Assembly: GCA_002007465.1 (NCBI GenBank)
Contig: LNAC01000745.1
Span: forward strand, 9,833-73,832
From: Ailurus styani
Taxonomy: Eukaryota; Chordata; Mammalia; Carnivora; Ailuridae
Reading direction: 5' to 3'
Length of the DNA: 64,000 nucleotides
Below, one piece after another: positions 24,565 to 35,249 of the stretch. The position numbers and the translations under genes were made by a program. The notes under the pieces are model-generated. The model was not told where the DNA came from and searched no databases. It worked only from the letters and a program-made list of their open reading frames with translations. Position 1 is the first letter of the stretch; every line of letters starts with the position of its first letter.

Positions 24565-24738
24565 TTTGACACAGAGAGAGAGAGAGATCACAAGTAGGCA
24601 GAGAGGCAGGCAGAGAGAGAGGAGGAAGCAGGCTCCCCACTGAGCAGAGTCTCCAACATGGGGCTCGATCCCAGGACCCTGAGATCATGACCTGAGCCGA
24701 AGGCAGGCACTTAACCCACTGAGCCATCCGGTCACCTG
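24528..24738 (-). mobile_element. Young CAN-SINE, antisense
   Basis: It reads from a (TTTA)n tail through a GA run, 'gatcacaagtaggcagagag', 'ggctccccactgagcag' and 'cccaggaccctgagatcatg' to 'cttaacccactgagccatcc', the reverse of the young CAN-SINE. Confidence 0.93.
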
Positions 24739-25004
24739 TAACTATTACCAAATTTTTATCACTAAGACTTATCTCTACAATCTCAAAGCAGAAGACCTGC
24801 TTGCCTTCTATTTTCATTTTGTAGTCTCGACTAGGAATATAAAGGGAAGAACTGAGAGGTAGCCAATCTTCTGGTGCCTAAGGTAGCAAGCACAGATAAA
24901 TAATCTATGGAGATATTGTTTCTTTTAAAAGATATGAAACACAGAAGAAAGTTATGGAGTCAATTTTCCAAAATAAAATTCCATAGAAACCTAGAAACGT
25001 ATCA

Positions 25005-25330
25005 GTAATGGACTGGTTAAATAAATGGTTAGATTCATGCAATGGAAAACTACACAGACATTAAGAAGAATGAGATTCGGAGTGCCTGGGTGGCTCAGTG
25101 GGTTGAGCCTCTGCCTTTGGCTCAGGTCATGATCTCAGGGTCCTGGGATCGAGCCCTGCATTGGGCTCCCTGCTCAGCAGGAAGCCTGCTTTCCCCTCTC
25201 CCTCTGCCTGCCTCTCTGCCTACTTATGATCTCTCTCTGTCAAATAAAATCTTTAAAAAAAAGAGGAAGAATGAGATTCTTCTTTCTAACTGAACACATC
25301 AGTGCTTGAAAAACAATGTTATATAATAGT
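25005..25330 (+). mobile_element. Possible L1 3'-end fragment split by a SINE
   Basis: 'aatggactggttaaataaat' followed by 'atgcaatggaaaactacaca', 'gacattaagaagaatgag' resembles the 3' end of old L1 families. The SINE at 25079-25265 interrupts it. Confidence 0.5.
25065..25279 (+). mobile_element. Young CAN-SINE with 14-bp TSD
   Basis: The body at 25079-25265 carries the head 'gtgcctgggtggctcagtgg' and the 'tgcctacttatgatc' block. Perfect duplications, 'gaagaatgagattc', lie at 25065-25078 and 25266-25279. Confidence 0.95.
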
Positions 25331-25528
25331 TTATGAGCACCTGGGTGGTTAAGTGTGTTAAGCACCTGACTCTTGGTTTCAGCTCAGGTCTTGATCTCAG
25401 GGTCCTGAGATTGAGCCCTGTGTGGGGCTCTGTGCTCAATGTGGAGTTTCTTGAAATTCTCTCTCTCCCCCTGCCCCTCCCCTGCCTAATTTTATTTATT
25501 CATTAAATAAATCTTAAAAAAATAGTTT
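25323..25528 (+). mobile_element. Older CAN-SINE
   Basis: The body at about 25334-25518 reads 'gagcacctgggtggttaagt', 'tgactcttggtttcagctca', 'tcttgaaattctctctctcc' and ends in AAATAAATCTT plus A. It belongs to the older 'gactcttg...cttgaaattctct' stratum. Flanking 'taatagttta'/'aaatagttta' may be the TSD. Confidence 0.9.
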
Positions 25529-26344
25529 AAAATAGTTAAATAGTTTTTGTTTAACATTATATCGGGCACCCTCATCTTGTCCTGCATTTATTGCCAGTGT
25601 TACTGAAGTTTTACCATTTAACTCTTCCTTATTTAGATTATATAATTTCTTCATATTGTGGAAGCATACATCTACTTTTATTTTACTATTTTTTAAATTG
25701 GAAATGAAAAATAAATTTTACAAAATACCTTTTGGGGATGTTTCAAATGACTGTATAGCTTTGTTCTCTTTTGACCTTGTTATATGGTAAACTATATTTT
25801 GTTACATTATATTGTCATTTATTATATGTTATATTATGGTTACTATATTACACTTATTATAGTATAATCAAAGTAGCATTTTGTTTCAGAAATAGAGAAG
25901 CCAATCAGTGGAACAGGAAGCATCTTAAATTAAAATGAGATCCAAGAGCATAAGGGAATTGAGATAATAAAATTGACATTTTGGACCAGTAGCAAAAATT
26001 ATTCAACAAAAGTGGAAAAATATGGCTAATCATTAATAAATTCTAGATATATTAACTATTTAGAAGTTAAAAAATGAAACTCTAAAATTATCACTAGAAA
26101 CTTGGGGGCCTTGAGAAAAATTATTCATGAGATATACCTTTTGAAGCTACAAATATAAAAATGATACATTTAATTACATAGAAATTAAATTTTCTCCGTG
26201 GTGAAACTCATTAAAAAGAAGATCAGAAAAGAAGCAAAGGAAATTAGGAGATATACTTAGAAATACATGTGCTTTTCTTCTCTATATCTTTTGAGAGAAG
26301 AACATGGTCCTTTTTCCTTTAACCTATAATATGAGTGTCAGTAT
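25529..26344. other. AT-rich unique DNA
   Basis: Contains a TATT/ATAT-rich low-complexity stretch (about 25780-25870). No gene seen. Confidence 0.45.
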
Positions 26345-26565
26345 GGGGCACTGGTTCTGAGCACAGACTCAAACTCCTGTCCTGATTCCACCAGAGAACA
26401 TCCACATAACCTTGTGAATGTTACCTCATCTTTAGAGGTGTTAGAGTCCTTACCTAAAAATGCTAGCAAAATGGGATCTTCTCCCAGAGATAGTAGGAGG
26501 CTCAACGAAGCAAATATGTAAACCTCTTAGAGCAATGCCTAGTGTAAGAGAGCTCAATGTAAGTA
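26345..26565 (+). mobile_element. Probable MIR fossil
   Basis: 'gggcactggttctgagcaca', 'cctgtcctgattccac', 'cttgtgaatgttacctcatc', 'aaaatgggatctt' and 'agcaatgcctagtgtaagag' follow the MIR order in the plus direction. Confidence 0.55.
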
Positions 26566-26639
26566 GTGTATCAGTGTTTTGTTTGTTTGTTTGTTTGAAT
26601 GAAAGAAATGAAACGTGGTGGGTTAAATCTATATATCCC

Positions 26640-28180
26640 TGACATTAAACCATCTTTGCATTTGTTGAATGACCTAACTTGGTCAAGCTTTTTCTTCCTC
26701 TAGTGAACTTAGGTAGCTAATATAATAGTTTAAAATTTTTGCTTTTATAGTCACAAGTAAATTTGACCTGTAAATTTCATTTTTCCTAGAGTCTTTATTT
26801 TCCATATCGAGATTATATAGACTTTATAAGATGGATGAAGGAACATTCTTTCTTTTTCTGCTCTCTCTAGATGTTTTTTCTTTATTAGGATTGGCATTGT
26901 CTGTCTGCGGAAGTTTGGTATAATTTGCCTCCCAAGGTTTGGATGTGACATTTTCTTGGTGTCAGATTATAAACTATCGATTTAATTCCTTTATTGGTTA
27001 AAGGACACTTCTGCTTCTATATTTTCTCTGGTGTCATTTTTGGTAAACTTTAGGTGCCAGGAAATTGCCCATTTTACACAAATGTTCAAATTTACTAGCA
27101 TTTCACATACTCTGTAATCTCTGCTGTAACACTGTCTCCATTCTTTCTGCACAGTATTTATTTATATTTTTTCTTAATGTGCTTATCTATTTTTAAACCT
27201 TTTCTTTTAAATATGTATTTATTTATTTGAGAGAGAGAGAGTAGGAGGAAGGAAGGGCACAGGGAGAGGGAGACAGAGAATCTGAAGCAGTCTCCGTGCT
27301 GAGCATAGAGCAGGATGTGGGGCTGGGATCATGACCTGAGCTGAAATCAAGAGTCAGACACTTAATCAATTGAGCTACCCAGCCACTCCTTAAATCTCTT
27401 TAAAGAATATAATTTTGACCTACTAGATCATCTCTATTTTATACTTTTTTGTTTTATTTAATTCTGCTTATGTCTTTATTATCTACTTCCTCCTAAATTC
27501 TCTTCTGATGTCAAATGAAATACTTGGTCATTAATTTTAATAAATCTTTGTAGTTATAAATATTTAAACCTTTCTGAAGGTTCCAACTTACTGTAAACAT
27601 TTAAGGGTCAGCTCCTCCACATTGTTGCTGGCCAAAGGTTTAATTCACCAATAGCAAGGAATATAGTGATACCCCCCGCCCCCAGACTATCCTGTCTTTT
27701 GCTACTTTTGCTACTTCTCACTTTTCTTTAGAGCGGAACTCCTTGAATATTTTTTCCTTACTATAGGGCCAATAAGTCATTAAAAATAATGTGTATTTTT
27801 TTTAGGATTGATCCATTATATAATTAAACAAAAACAGCATCATTTCACTCTTCCCTTCCACACTTAATCTGCTTTTTTACACAACCATTGAGTTTTTAGC
27901 TTTATCAATGATATGCATTTTTTAAATTTTTAGTAAGATTTTACCCAGCCTTTTAAAATATTCTTGTTCCTTGCTCAAGTTCTAATAATGTATTTTTTAT
28001 CCTGTACCTGATAATTCCAATATCTGGTATTGATTGTTTTTGCTGATTCTCTCACATTTGTAGCTGATTTCCTCATTTTTATACAAATATAGAACATGAG
28101 CTTGGGCTTAGCTAAAGTTTATCTATGGGAATCCTATAGGTCAGGGATAAAGGTCTACTTCTATAGAGAGGATTCACTTT
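26640..28180 (-). mobile_element. Old antisense L1 remnants, split by a SINE
   Basis: 26640-27208 and 27391-27600 read as the reverse of L1 ORF2 RT sequence ('gcatttgttgaatgacctaa', later the loosely conserved 'aggaacattctttcttttt'). 27770-28100 resembles the antisense 5'/ORF1 part of old L1 families ('taattccaatatctggtatt'). Between them the expected endonuclease region is missing, so this may be one internally deleted element or two. Limits are approximate. Confidence 0.55.
27209..27390 (-). mobile_element. Older CAN-SINE, antisense
   Basis: 'tatttatttatttgagagag', 'ctgaagcagtctccgtgctg', 'gggatcatgacctgagctga', 'aatcaagagtcagacactta' and 'gagctacccag' read as the reverse of an older CAN-SINE. 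Confidence 0.9.
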
Positions 28181-28502
28181 TGTGTGCAGGGAACTACCCA
28201 CCAGAGAGCACTTTAAGTTAATTCCTTACCATCTCTTTTCAAGATTATAATTAAATTTGCAACCCAAACTCTGTGAATGCAGATTTGAAGTTTGAAATTC
28301 CCAAGATTTTTTACCTTCTTCCTACCCTGAGCAAGGCCAAGAGAATTTGTTGGTCTCCCTTTGCTAGTAGATATTTTTTCTAGTCCATCATTTCATTGAA
28401 ACCTAGGGATAGGTTCTAACTTCCCATCTAGGGATCAAGTCTTACCTCCTGCCCTATGTGGTCATGGCCATTATAACTAAGGTTCTAGTTGAACAATATG
28501 TA

Positions 28503-28700
28503 ATTATGGCCCAGGGTCCAAATCCAGCCAGATGCCTATATTTTACAGCCTATGAGCTGTAAACAGTTTTCACTTTTTGAAATGGTGACATTTTAATTGG
28601 TTTTGTAAGTACCTAAATCACATCCTCAATTTTGCCTCTTGGCCCACAAAGCCTAAAATGTTTACCATTTGGCTCCATAAAAAAGTTTGTCAGCTCGTGT
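28503..28700 (+). mobile_element. MER20-like DNA transposon fossil (hAT-Charlie)
   Basis: 'ggcccagggtccaaatccag' at one end and 'ggcccacaaagcctaaaatg' then 'aaaaaagtttgtcagc' at the other fit the two halves of MER20 as I recall it, with internal decay. Non-autonomous; it encodes nothing. Confidence 0.65.
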
Positions 28701-28924
28701 TCTAGGCTGTTGAGGTCTGTAATCCACTCTCAAGATAGCTACAACTGTTGCATCAGTGTCCCACTCTTCATTTCCAGATCCCAGGGATTTCTATCACACA
28801 CTTACAAATCAGCCATGCACTTAAAAGCAAAGTTTTTACAGGTAATCGAGCATATCTAAGTGTTTTCTTTTGGAAGAGTTTTCAAACAATTTTGCCCACC
28901 ATATTCTTCATAGTATCATTAATA

Positions 28925-29560
28925 ATGGCCCCAAATTAGACAAGTTAACATTCAATCAAGGGGAATTATTCATAAAAATTATAGAAGCCCATACAGTAGA
29001 AAACCATAAACAGTTATTGAAATAGTAAAGCATAACTATTTTTATTCTTATAGAACTATGTTCTTTTTGGTCCTTTTTCTTTAAATAAGTATATTTCTCT
29101 GTATGTATGTATATAGTCATGTATTTCTAGATACATATCTTTTTGTATGACATATTTATATGAATATATGAAATACACACATTTATATACACATATAAAA
29201 ACATGACATATATACATACACAGAAATATACTCATATAGCTATCATATATTTATATACACTGAAAGAGAAAACTGGAAGTGTGTGTATGTGTGCATGTAT
29301 AAAAAATAGGTAGAGAGATAATATAGCTATGATTCAGAGAGGGTTCAACATTTTAAAAGTAACTACCTCTAGCTGGGAGAGTGGGTAGCTCAGTGGTAGA
29401 GCGCATGTAGCACAAGGCCCTGGGTTCAATCCCTGGCACCTCCACTTTCTGAGCTCTTTCTGTGCCTTGTTGAAAATGATCCTATTAGCTCTAGGTAATG
29501 GGATTAGAGCCCATTGGATTTAAAATACTGCTTATTTTTCTATTTTATTTATGAGGAATA
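28925..29560 (+). mobile_element. Old L1 3'-end relic, interrupted by a tRNA-Ala-like insertion
   Basis: 'gaattattcataaaaattat', 'cccatacagtagaaaaccat', 'aaacagttattgaaatagta' and later 'aaaactggaagtgt' and 'taactacctctagctggg' follow the order of old L1 3' ends. A similar phrase recurs at 29486 ('tagctctaggtaatgggatt'), after the tRNA-Ala-like unit. An AT/CA-rich stretch (29100-29260) lies inside. Confidence 0.45.
29379..29444 (+). pseudogene. tRNA-Ala-derived pseudogene
   Basis: 'gggtagctcagtggtagagc' (A-box region) and 'ctgggttcaatccctggcac' followed by 'ctcca' (T arm, B box and acceptor 3' strand) match mammalian tRNA-Ala. The anticodon arm is shortened by several bases, so no valid anticodon loop remains and it cannot be a working tRNA. 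About 45 unrelated bases separate it from resumed L1-like sequence, so the inserted unit may be tRNA plus a short 3' extension, as in tRNA-derived SINEs. No A tail. Confidence 0.75.
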
Positions 29561-29567
29561 GGCTTTA

Positions 29568-29790
29568 ATGTAAGTAAAATTTTATTTTTTTTAAGATTTT
29601 ATTTATTTGAGAGAGAGAGCAGAAAGTGGGGGGGAAGGGAGTGGCAGAGGGAGAGGGAGAAGCAGACTCCCCGCTGAGCAGGGAGCAGGACACAGGGCTT
29701 CATACCAGGACCCAAAGATCATGATCTGAGCTGAAGGCAAACGCATAACCATCTGAGCCAACCAGGTGCCCCTATGTAAATAAAATTTTA
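29568..29790 (-). mobile_element. Older CAN-SINE, antisense, with 17-bp TSD
   Basis: The body at 29585-29773 reads 'aagattttatttatttgaga', 'aagcagactccccgctgagc', 'gatcatgatctgagctgaag' and 'gagccaaccaggtgcccc'. 'atgtaa[g/a]taaaatttta' flanks it at 29568-29584 and 29774-29790. Confidence 0.95.
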
Positions 29791-29811
29791 GATATCTATG
29801 CATACTTACAG

Positions 29812-30425
29812 TGTGATGTATAATTAAAACATATGAATATATGTTTATTGTAAATATATTTTTGTTTATATTACATAATATTATGATATTCTAATTAACC
29901 ATGCTATATATTATGTTACATGGGTTATATTAAATACAATATATCATATAATATATTATATATTTTATATATTGTATTATGATACAACTATAGTATAATT
30001 TATGTAACACGTTATATTAATGTTAATATTATAAAATACTAGTAATCAATGCAACAAGTTAGAATTTATTATTAATGATAAATAAATGACTATACTATGT
30101 AAATATGTAATATAATATGTAAATGTTAATATTAAAATAATACATTAATGCATTTATATTTATTTATATTATATAAAAGTATATTAAATATTTATTAATA
30201 CAATGAATTGAAATTCATTATAAATATAATATGCAATGCTATATAATATATAAATATAAATATACATAATATAAATATGCATTATACAAAAGTATGTCAT
30301 TTAAATGATGTGTAATATGTTAATATATTAATCTATATATTAATAATTAATGTGCTATGTTTGTGTTGTATGTTTGTATAATATGTACTAAAATATTAAT
30401 ATATTTTTTATATATATATACACAC
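29812..30425. repeat. AT-rich low-complexity block
   Basis: About 600 bases dominated by TATA, TTAATA and ATATAA words with almost no G or C. It could act as a matrix-attachment or duplex-unwinding region, but that is inference. Confidence 0.85.
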
Positions 30426-31429
30426 AACTAATGCCCTCTGAAGCCATCTGTTACAAGAAGTAAAATGGGACCAGGAACATAGCCAAAGCAAATTCTAAAT
30501 ATATCAGACCATTTATATTCATTTATATGTCATCTTCCTGGAGCCCCATGTGGCTATTAGAGAGCGCAACAAAATCCTCTAAAAGACCCCAGGAGAAACT
30601 GGAATCTTTTATTTATTGGAACCTCAAAGGAAATGTGCTATTCAGTCCCCTGTCAAAGAGCCAAGAGCAAAGGTTGAAGCACCCAGTAAAAGCCAATTCA
30701 AACAAAGAGCTCTTATCCTTAAAATTGAAAAAGTTAAGTTCCCAAGGGACCCCTACATCAATCACCAAAGCTCATTTGGCAATAAAAATAGTAACATTCA
30801 CCAAACAACAAGAAACCTAAAACAGTAGTTGTTTTGCAAAACAAAAACACAAACAAAAATAAAAAATAATGCAGCTAATTAATGTATTTCCTGTTTGGAA
30901 GAAAGTGGGGGAAAATGTGAACAGAAGACCTAATAGGAATAATAAAAAGAAAAGGAAGAGGAAAAAATAAAATGTTTCAGTTTGACAATCAAGCCCACTT
31001 TTGCATTCCTTTTGTGAAGTTCACCAGGCCAATGGGAGGTTTGTCCTCCTTTCTATTCCTTCCCTGGGATAGAACACAACCAGCCCTGGAGGGTCCATTA
31101 AAATCAGGAATACTGTTACCTACATATGTCAGTGAGCTTTGGGAAAAATACTGAAGTAGAGGAAAACTAAATTGCAGTGGGCACCCGGATGCCCATATGG
31201 CTGAGTAGGAGGTTAACAAAACAGGTGTCGCAGATGTGCTAAGGAGGAATGGCTGGATTTTATTTATCTTTACTTTCCCCTTCATCGTGTTGAATGAATA
31301 CCATTTACAGGTTCAACCTACTCTTTGCTGAGGACCAGTGCACTAGGAAAATGGGGAGAAGATTGAATAGTAGAGCTGGTTTTTTTCTGGATCAGTTCTT
31401 ATTTGCCCAAACGCAAAATCTTGCCCTAT
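30426..31429. other. Unique-looking non-coding DNA
   Basis: Two overlapping plus frames (30527-30820, 30616-30828) and a minus frame (30989-31285) lack domains and I regard them as chance. An A-rich stretch with CAAA units lies at about 30838-30870. Confidence 0.4.
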
Positions 31430-31830
31430 TTCTTTCTTTTTTATTGTAATAAAATATGTGTTGCATAAAATTCATCATTTTGATCATTTTTATGATTGAA
31501 TGTAGAATTCAGTGGAATTTAGTACATTCACAAGGTTGTGCAACTATTATCACTATCTAGTTCCAGAACACTTTCATGACCCTAAAAGAAAACCTTATAG
31601 CCCCTGAGAAGTCATTTCCTATTTCCTCCCTGCCCCCAAACCCTGGCAACCACTCATAGACTCTGTTTCTACAGATTTGTCTTTTTTGGACATTCCATAC
31701 AAATGGAACCATAAAATATGCGGTCTTTGTGTCTGACTTCTTTCACTTAGCAAAGTGTCTCCACTTTCATCCATGTTGCCGTGTGTATTAATAATACATT
31801 TTTATGCCTGAATTCCCTGATCCTGCTTTC
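31430..31830 (-). mobile_element. Antisense L1 3' region (old L1M type)
   Basis: 'acattcacaaggttgtgcaa', 'ctatctagttccagaacact', 'ccaaaccctggcaaccactc', 'ttggacattccatacaaatg' and 'gacttctttcacttagcaaa' form the characteristic antisense reading of an old L1 3' end. Confidence 0.8.
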
Positions 31831-31917
31831 TTCATATTGTTTTCATACAAAATTAAAAATATGTTGAGAGTAAAGCTATGTCTTAACTGCACAATCTATT
31901 AGGCCCATTTATTTAAT

Positions 31918-32171
31918 GAAGGTGATAATGGAGGGGAGCCTGGGTGGCACACTTGGTTGAGCTTTGGACTCCTGATTTAGGCTAAGGTGGTGATCTCTGA
32001 GTCATGGGATTGAGCCCATGTTTGGGTCCTGGCTTAGTGTGGAGTCTGCTTGAAATTCTCTCTCCCTCTGGGTCTCCCACTCATGCTCTCTCTCTCTCTC
32101 TCTCTCTCTCTTTCAAATAAATAAATAAATCTTTAAAAAGGAAAAAAAATAAAAAAAGAAGGCAATAATGG
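31918..32171 (+). mobile_element. Older CAN-SINE with TSD
   Basis: The body at 31932-32157 shows 'agcctgggtggcacacttgg', 'cttgaaattctctctccctc', a CT run and an AAATAAAT tail. Target duplication 'gaagg[t/c][g/a]ataatgg' lies at 31918-31931 and 32158-32171. Confidence 0.92.
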
Positions 32172-32248
32172 GGATAATGTTGTGAAATGATTATCATTGG
32201 TAAACCTCACCCAATTCAATAATGAAGATTTGGGAAATGTTGCTTTAT

Positions 32249-32610
32249 TTATTTGCTTTACATTAAAAGCCTTTAATATAAGGACTCAGGATGGGTTTTT
32301 TTTTCTTTATTTGCAAAAAAAAAAAAGTTATTTGCTTTACTTTAAAAGCCTTTAACAGGGCGCCTGGGTGGCTCAGTGGGTTAAAGCCTCTGCTTTCGGC
32401 TCAGGTCATGATCTCAGGGTCCTGGGATCGAGGCCCGCATCGGGCTCTCTGCTCAGCAGGGAGCCTGCTTCCCCCTCTCTCTCTGCCTGCCTCTCTGCCT
32501 CCTTGTGATCTCTCTCCCTCTGTGAAATAAATAAATAAAATCTTTAAAAAAAAAATAAAAAAATAAAAGCCTTTAACATAAGGACTCAGGATGGTTTTTT
32601 TTTTCTTGTC
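32249..32610 (+). repeat. 79-bp-period tandem duplication, second copy split by a SINE
   Basis: The unit 'ttatttgctttac', 'ttaaaagcctttaa' and 'ataaggactcaggatgg' plus a T run occurs at about 32249-32308. It begins again at 32328, 79 bases later, and resumes after the SINE (32579-32607). The order shows the duplication predates the SINE. Confidence 0.85.
32343..32578 (+). mobile_element. Young CAN-SINE with 15-bp TSD
   Basis: The body at 32358-32563 has the young head 'gcgcctgggtggctcagtgg', 'tctgcctccttgtgatc', and an AAATAAAT/AAATCTTT tail. Perfect duplications, 'taaaagcctttaaca', lie at 32343-32357 and 32564-32578. Confidence 0.95.
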
Positions 32611-33043
32611 AGTTTCCTTAAATGAGTCAGAAGAAAATAACTGCCCTTTAAAACAAATTTGAAAATGATTCTAATTATTCTTAATAGAAGAAGAGTCTAA
32701 GTATCTAATATCCAATATAGACTTCCTGTCAAATACTGTTTGTGATTCTAGCCACCACCTATCAAATTATATTTCTTGAGAGTCAGACAGCTTAATTCCT
32801 ATTTCTTGTAAGAATTCTTCTACCAAATTCATCAATATAACATAAACAAGAGATGTAAGTGCAGTTCAAATGTCAGGTCTAAGGAAACCCAGTAAGGAAA
32901 AAAAATTTGTCTCTTGCCAAAACATTGTCATCTCTGGGGTGGTTTGTTAGCTGAAAGACACTTTTATTGTTAAGTGGACAGAGGTTGTTTAAGAGGGATG
33001 AGAGCCAAAAATTTTTAAATACTTATATATGTTAAGAACAGTT
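32611..33043. other. Unique-looking non-coding DNA
   Basis: No gene or repeat recognised. Confidence 0.4.
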
Positions 33044-33190
33044 CTAGGCTTTCTCATACTCTGTATCAGTCGAGGCTCAGTATTTTACATATGTGAAAAG
33101 TGAGGTTCAAAATATTTTAGTGACTTACCAAAAGGCACACAACCAGTAAATTCGAGTAAGAATTCAATCCCTAATCTATCACGCTGAAGT
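33044..33190 (-). mobile_element. Probable MIR fossil
   Basis: 'tgaaaagtgaggttcaaaat', 'tagtgacttaccaaaaggca' and 'cacaaccagtaaattcgagt' follow the antisense MIR core. Confidence 0.65.
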
Positions 33191-33430
33191 ATGAACTATT
33201 ATTTGAGATGAATAGAAATAGCACTAAATTAAATTTCAGAGTTATTTTTTATTTCATAATTTCACTAACTCTCTTTGACTGGAGATGAATCATTTCATCC
33301 ACATGGGCCTTAGTTTCACAACTATAAAAGTTGGAAGCTTGAGTAGATGATCTGTATATGGTCTTCCAATTCTAAAATGTTTTTTATTAAATTGGCCTCC
33401 TACTATAATTGCCCTTGAAATATATGTATG

Positions 33431-33447
33431 CTGCCACCAAGTGGCAG
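33431..33447. promoter_or_regulatory. Palindromic CTCF-like motif (candidate)
   Basis: 'ctgccaccaagtggcag' has 7-bp perfect inverted arms around 'caa'. On the plus strand 'ccaccaagtggca' differs from the CTCF core consensus at one position. Binding is not shown by sequence alone. Confidence 0.35.
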
Positions 33448-33564
33448 TAGAAAGTACTATTTTTTTTCTAGTGGGGAGTGCATTTGACATCAGACTTATC
33501 CATCAAACATACAGCCTATTAATGTAACTATAAAATGAAATATAATTAGATACTATTTACTTTA

Positions 33565-33745
33565 CAGCAAAGGCTTTAATCTGTGGCTGTGAATCCCATC
33601 AGAATCACCTGTAGAGGTTTGCAAACACAGAGGAAATCCAGACTCCACTGAATGAGAATCTTTAGAGATGGGCCTTGGGCATCTGGATTTTATTTGTTTA
33701 TATTTTGGCTTCCACAAGTGATTCTGACAAACAACCAAATTTAGG
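33565..33745 (+). mobile_element. MER5A-like DNA transposon fossil (hAT-Charlie)
   Basis: 'ccatcagaatcacctgtaga', 'gcaaacacagaggaaatcca', 'ctgaatgagaatctttagag', 'gggccttgggcatctggatt' and 'ccacaagtgattctgac' follow the MER5A order. Non-autonomous. Confidence 0.7.
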
Positions 33746-34559
33746 ATAAAAAATAGAAAGAAAGTGTAAAAGCCCCTTACACTGTTGACATTTTATAACT
33801 AACCTTCGGTTTGCTACCTACACATATATATATAATATGTAGCTTTATTGATAGTGCCCTTACTTAAGGTCATTATATGTGGCTCATTCTAAACAACTTT
33901 TAACTTTTTTTTTCCTGTCCAATTTTTGCTTTCTTCTTTTTGGGTTATCTTCTGGACCCTAAGGGTGCAGAGACTGCCGTGAAATACCTATGTCTAATTT
34001 ACTACCCAGGTTTTCTCTTTCCTCCCTCAACAGAGAAGTGAAAAAAATCACATCCACCTTGAATTTCCCACAGAAGAACTTTTTTGTTTAATAACTTGCT
34101 GAAAGGAGCACTGCAAAATACCCACTTTAACTTAAAGTGAGAGTATAAAATGAGTACTAAAACAAAATTTAAAAGACAATAAAATTTGTGTTTATTTTCA
34201 ACTCAGGCATGTGCACAAAGCATATCCACCAGGATATTGTGAAGATCTACACCAACCCTGGTCTCTGACACACTGGAGAATTAAAAAAAAAAAAAACAGT
34301 TCCTTAAAGTCTCTGGTCACACTGGTTAAATACTACCATTCGAAAATGCTTAATAATATATAGTAAGTGAATACCATCCCACCTGCTACATAATTGGAAC
34401 TCTTAGGCAGACACACATACACAATGCATCTGAAACAATGCATTTATACTCAATGTAACACACTCATACTATTGACGCATCCCTCTTTATAGAATACAAT
34501 ATTTTGGCATAAAATAGAATTTCTTGTTTCAATATTAATCGTTCTTCTGCTTTTCCCAT
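33746..34559. other. Unique-looking non-coding DNA
   Basis: No gene or repeat recognised. Confidence 0.4.
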
Positions 34560-34905
34560 TTTTTTTTCTCTTCTGAGAATTTATTACGAAGTCATTTATT
34601 GAAAGAGGTCAATGTGAAAGGGGCATACAATTAAAAAAAAATACATTGACAGCAGTCAATGGGAAAATAAAATAACCCCAGTTTGTGTTGATGAAAGCCC
34701 TACATTACAGGAGAAAAACCAAGTGTCCCACTGCGGAGACAGCCAACTAGACAAAGAAACACAACAGCATCTCCTGGCGCCTACATTCATTGGTCTCGGG
34801 GCATGTTTAATACTGCAGCTGTGTGCAGAGCAATTGGAACAGCGGGTATAACGTCATAGGACCATTTGGTCTTAAAAGTCCAGGAAGGATATATGAAATA
34901 GAATC
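34560..34905. other. High-complexity unique block, candidate conserved non-coding element
   Basis: Relatively GC-balanced sequence outside any recognised repeat. It contains a CRE-like 'aacgtcat' (about 34850-34857) and nearby 'tcaatgtgaa'/'cagtcaatgg' words. Conservation is untested. Confidence 0.25.
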
Positions 34906-35070
34906 AGAGTTGTTCTGACTGTCTCTTCTCCAACTGCTTATTCATATCATTTTTCCTTTGGGTTTCCTGTCTTCTTTTTGATTTACTGGAATTTTTGTCT
35001 TTTTTTTTTTTTAACACTATACATTTCTTTTCCCAGCCTGTTTGGTACCTCTCACTCTCTCTCTCTCTCT

Positions 35071-35243
35071 TTTTTAAAAGATTTTATTTATCTCAGAGAG
35101 AGAGAGAGAGAGACAGAGCACAAGCAGGGGGAGGGACAAAGGGAGAAATAAATACCCTACTGAGCAGGGAGCCTGATGCGTCTCCAGGATCACAATGGGA
35201 GCCAAAGGCAGACGCTTAACTGACTGAACCTCCCAGGCACCCC
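35071..35243 (-). mobile_element. Older CAN-SINE, antisense
   Basis: It begins 'aaaagattttatttatctca', followed by a GA run (about 35095-35112), 'ctgagcagggagcctgatgc', 'ccaaaggcagacgcttaact' and 'cccaggcacccc'. Confidence 0.9.
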
Positions 35244-35249
35244 GGCAAC

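Noticed and set aside
29379..29444. A working tRNA-Ala gene
   Set aside because: The anticodon arm is shortened, so no proper anticodon loop can form, and no downstream T-run terminator is placed as expected.
30527..30828. Two overlapping frames of 97 and 70 codons as a small gene
   Set aside because: Different frames over the same bases, no recognised motif, no clear splice or promoter context.
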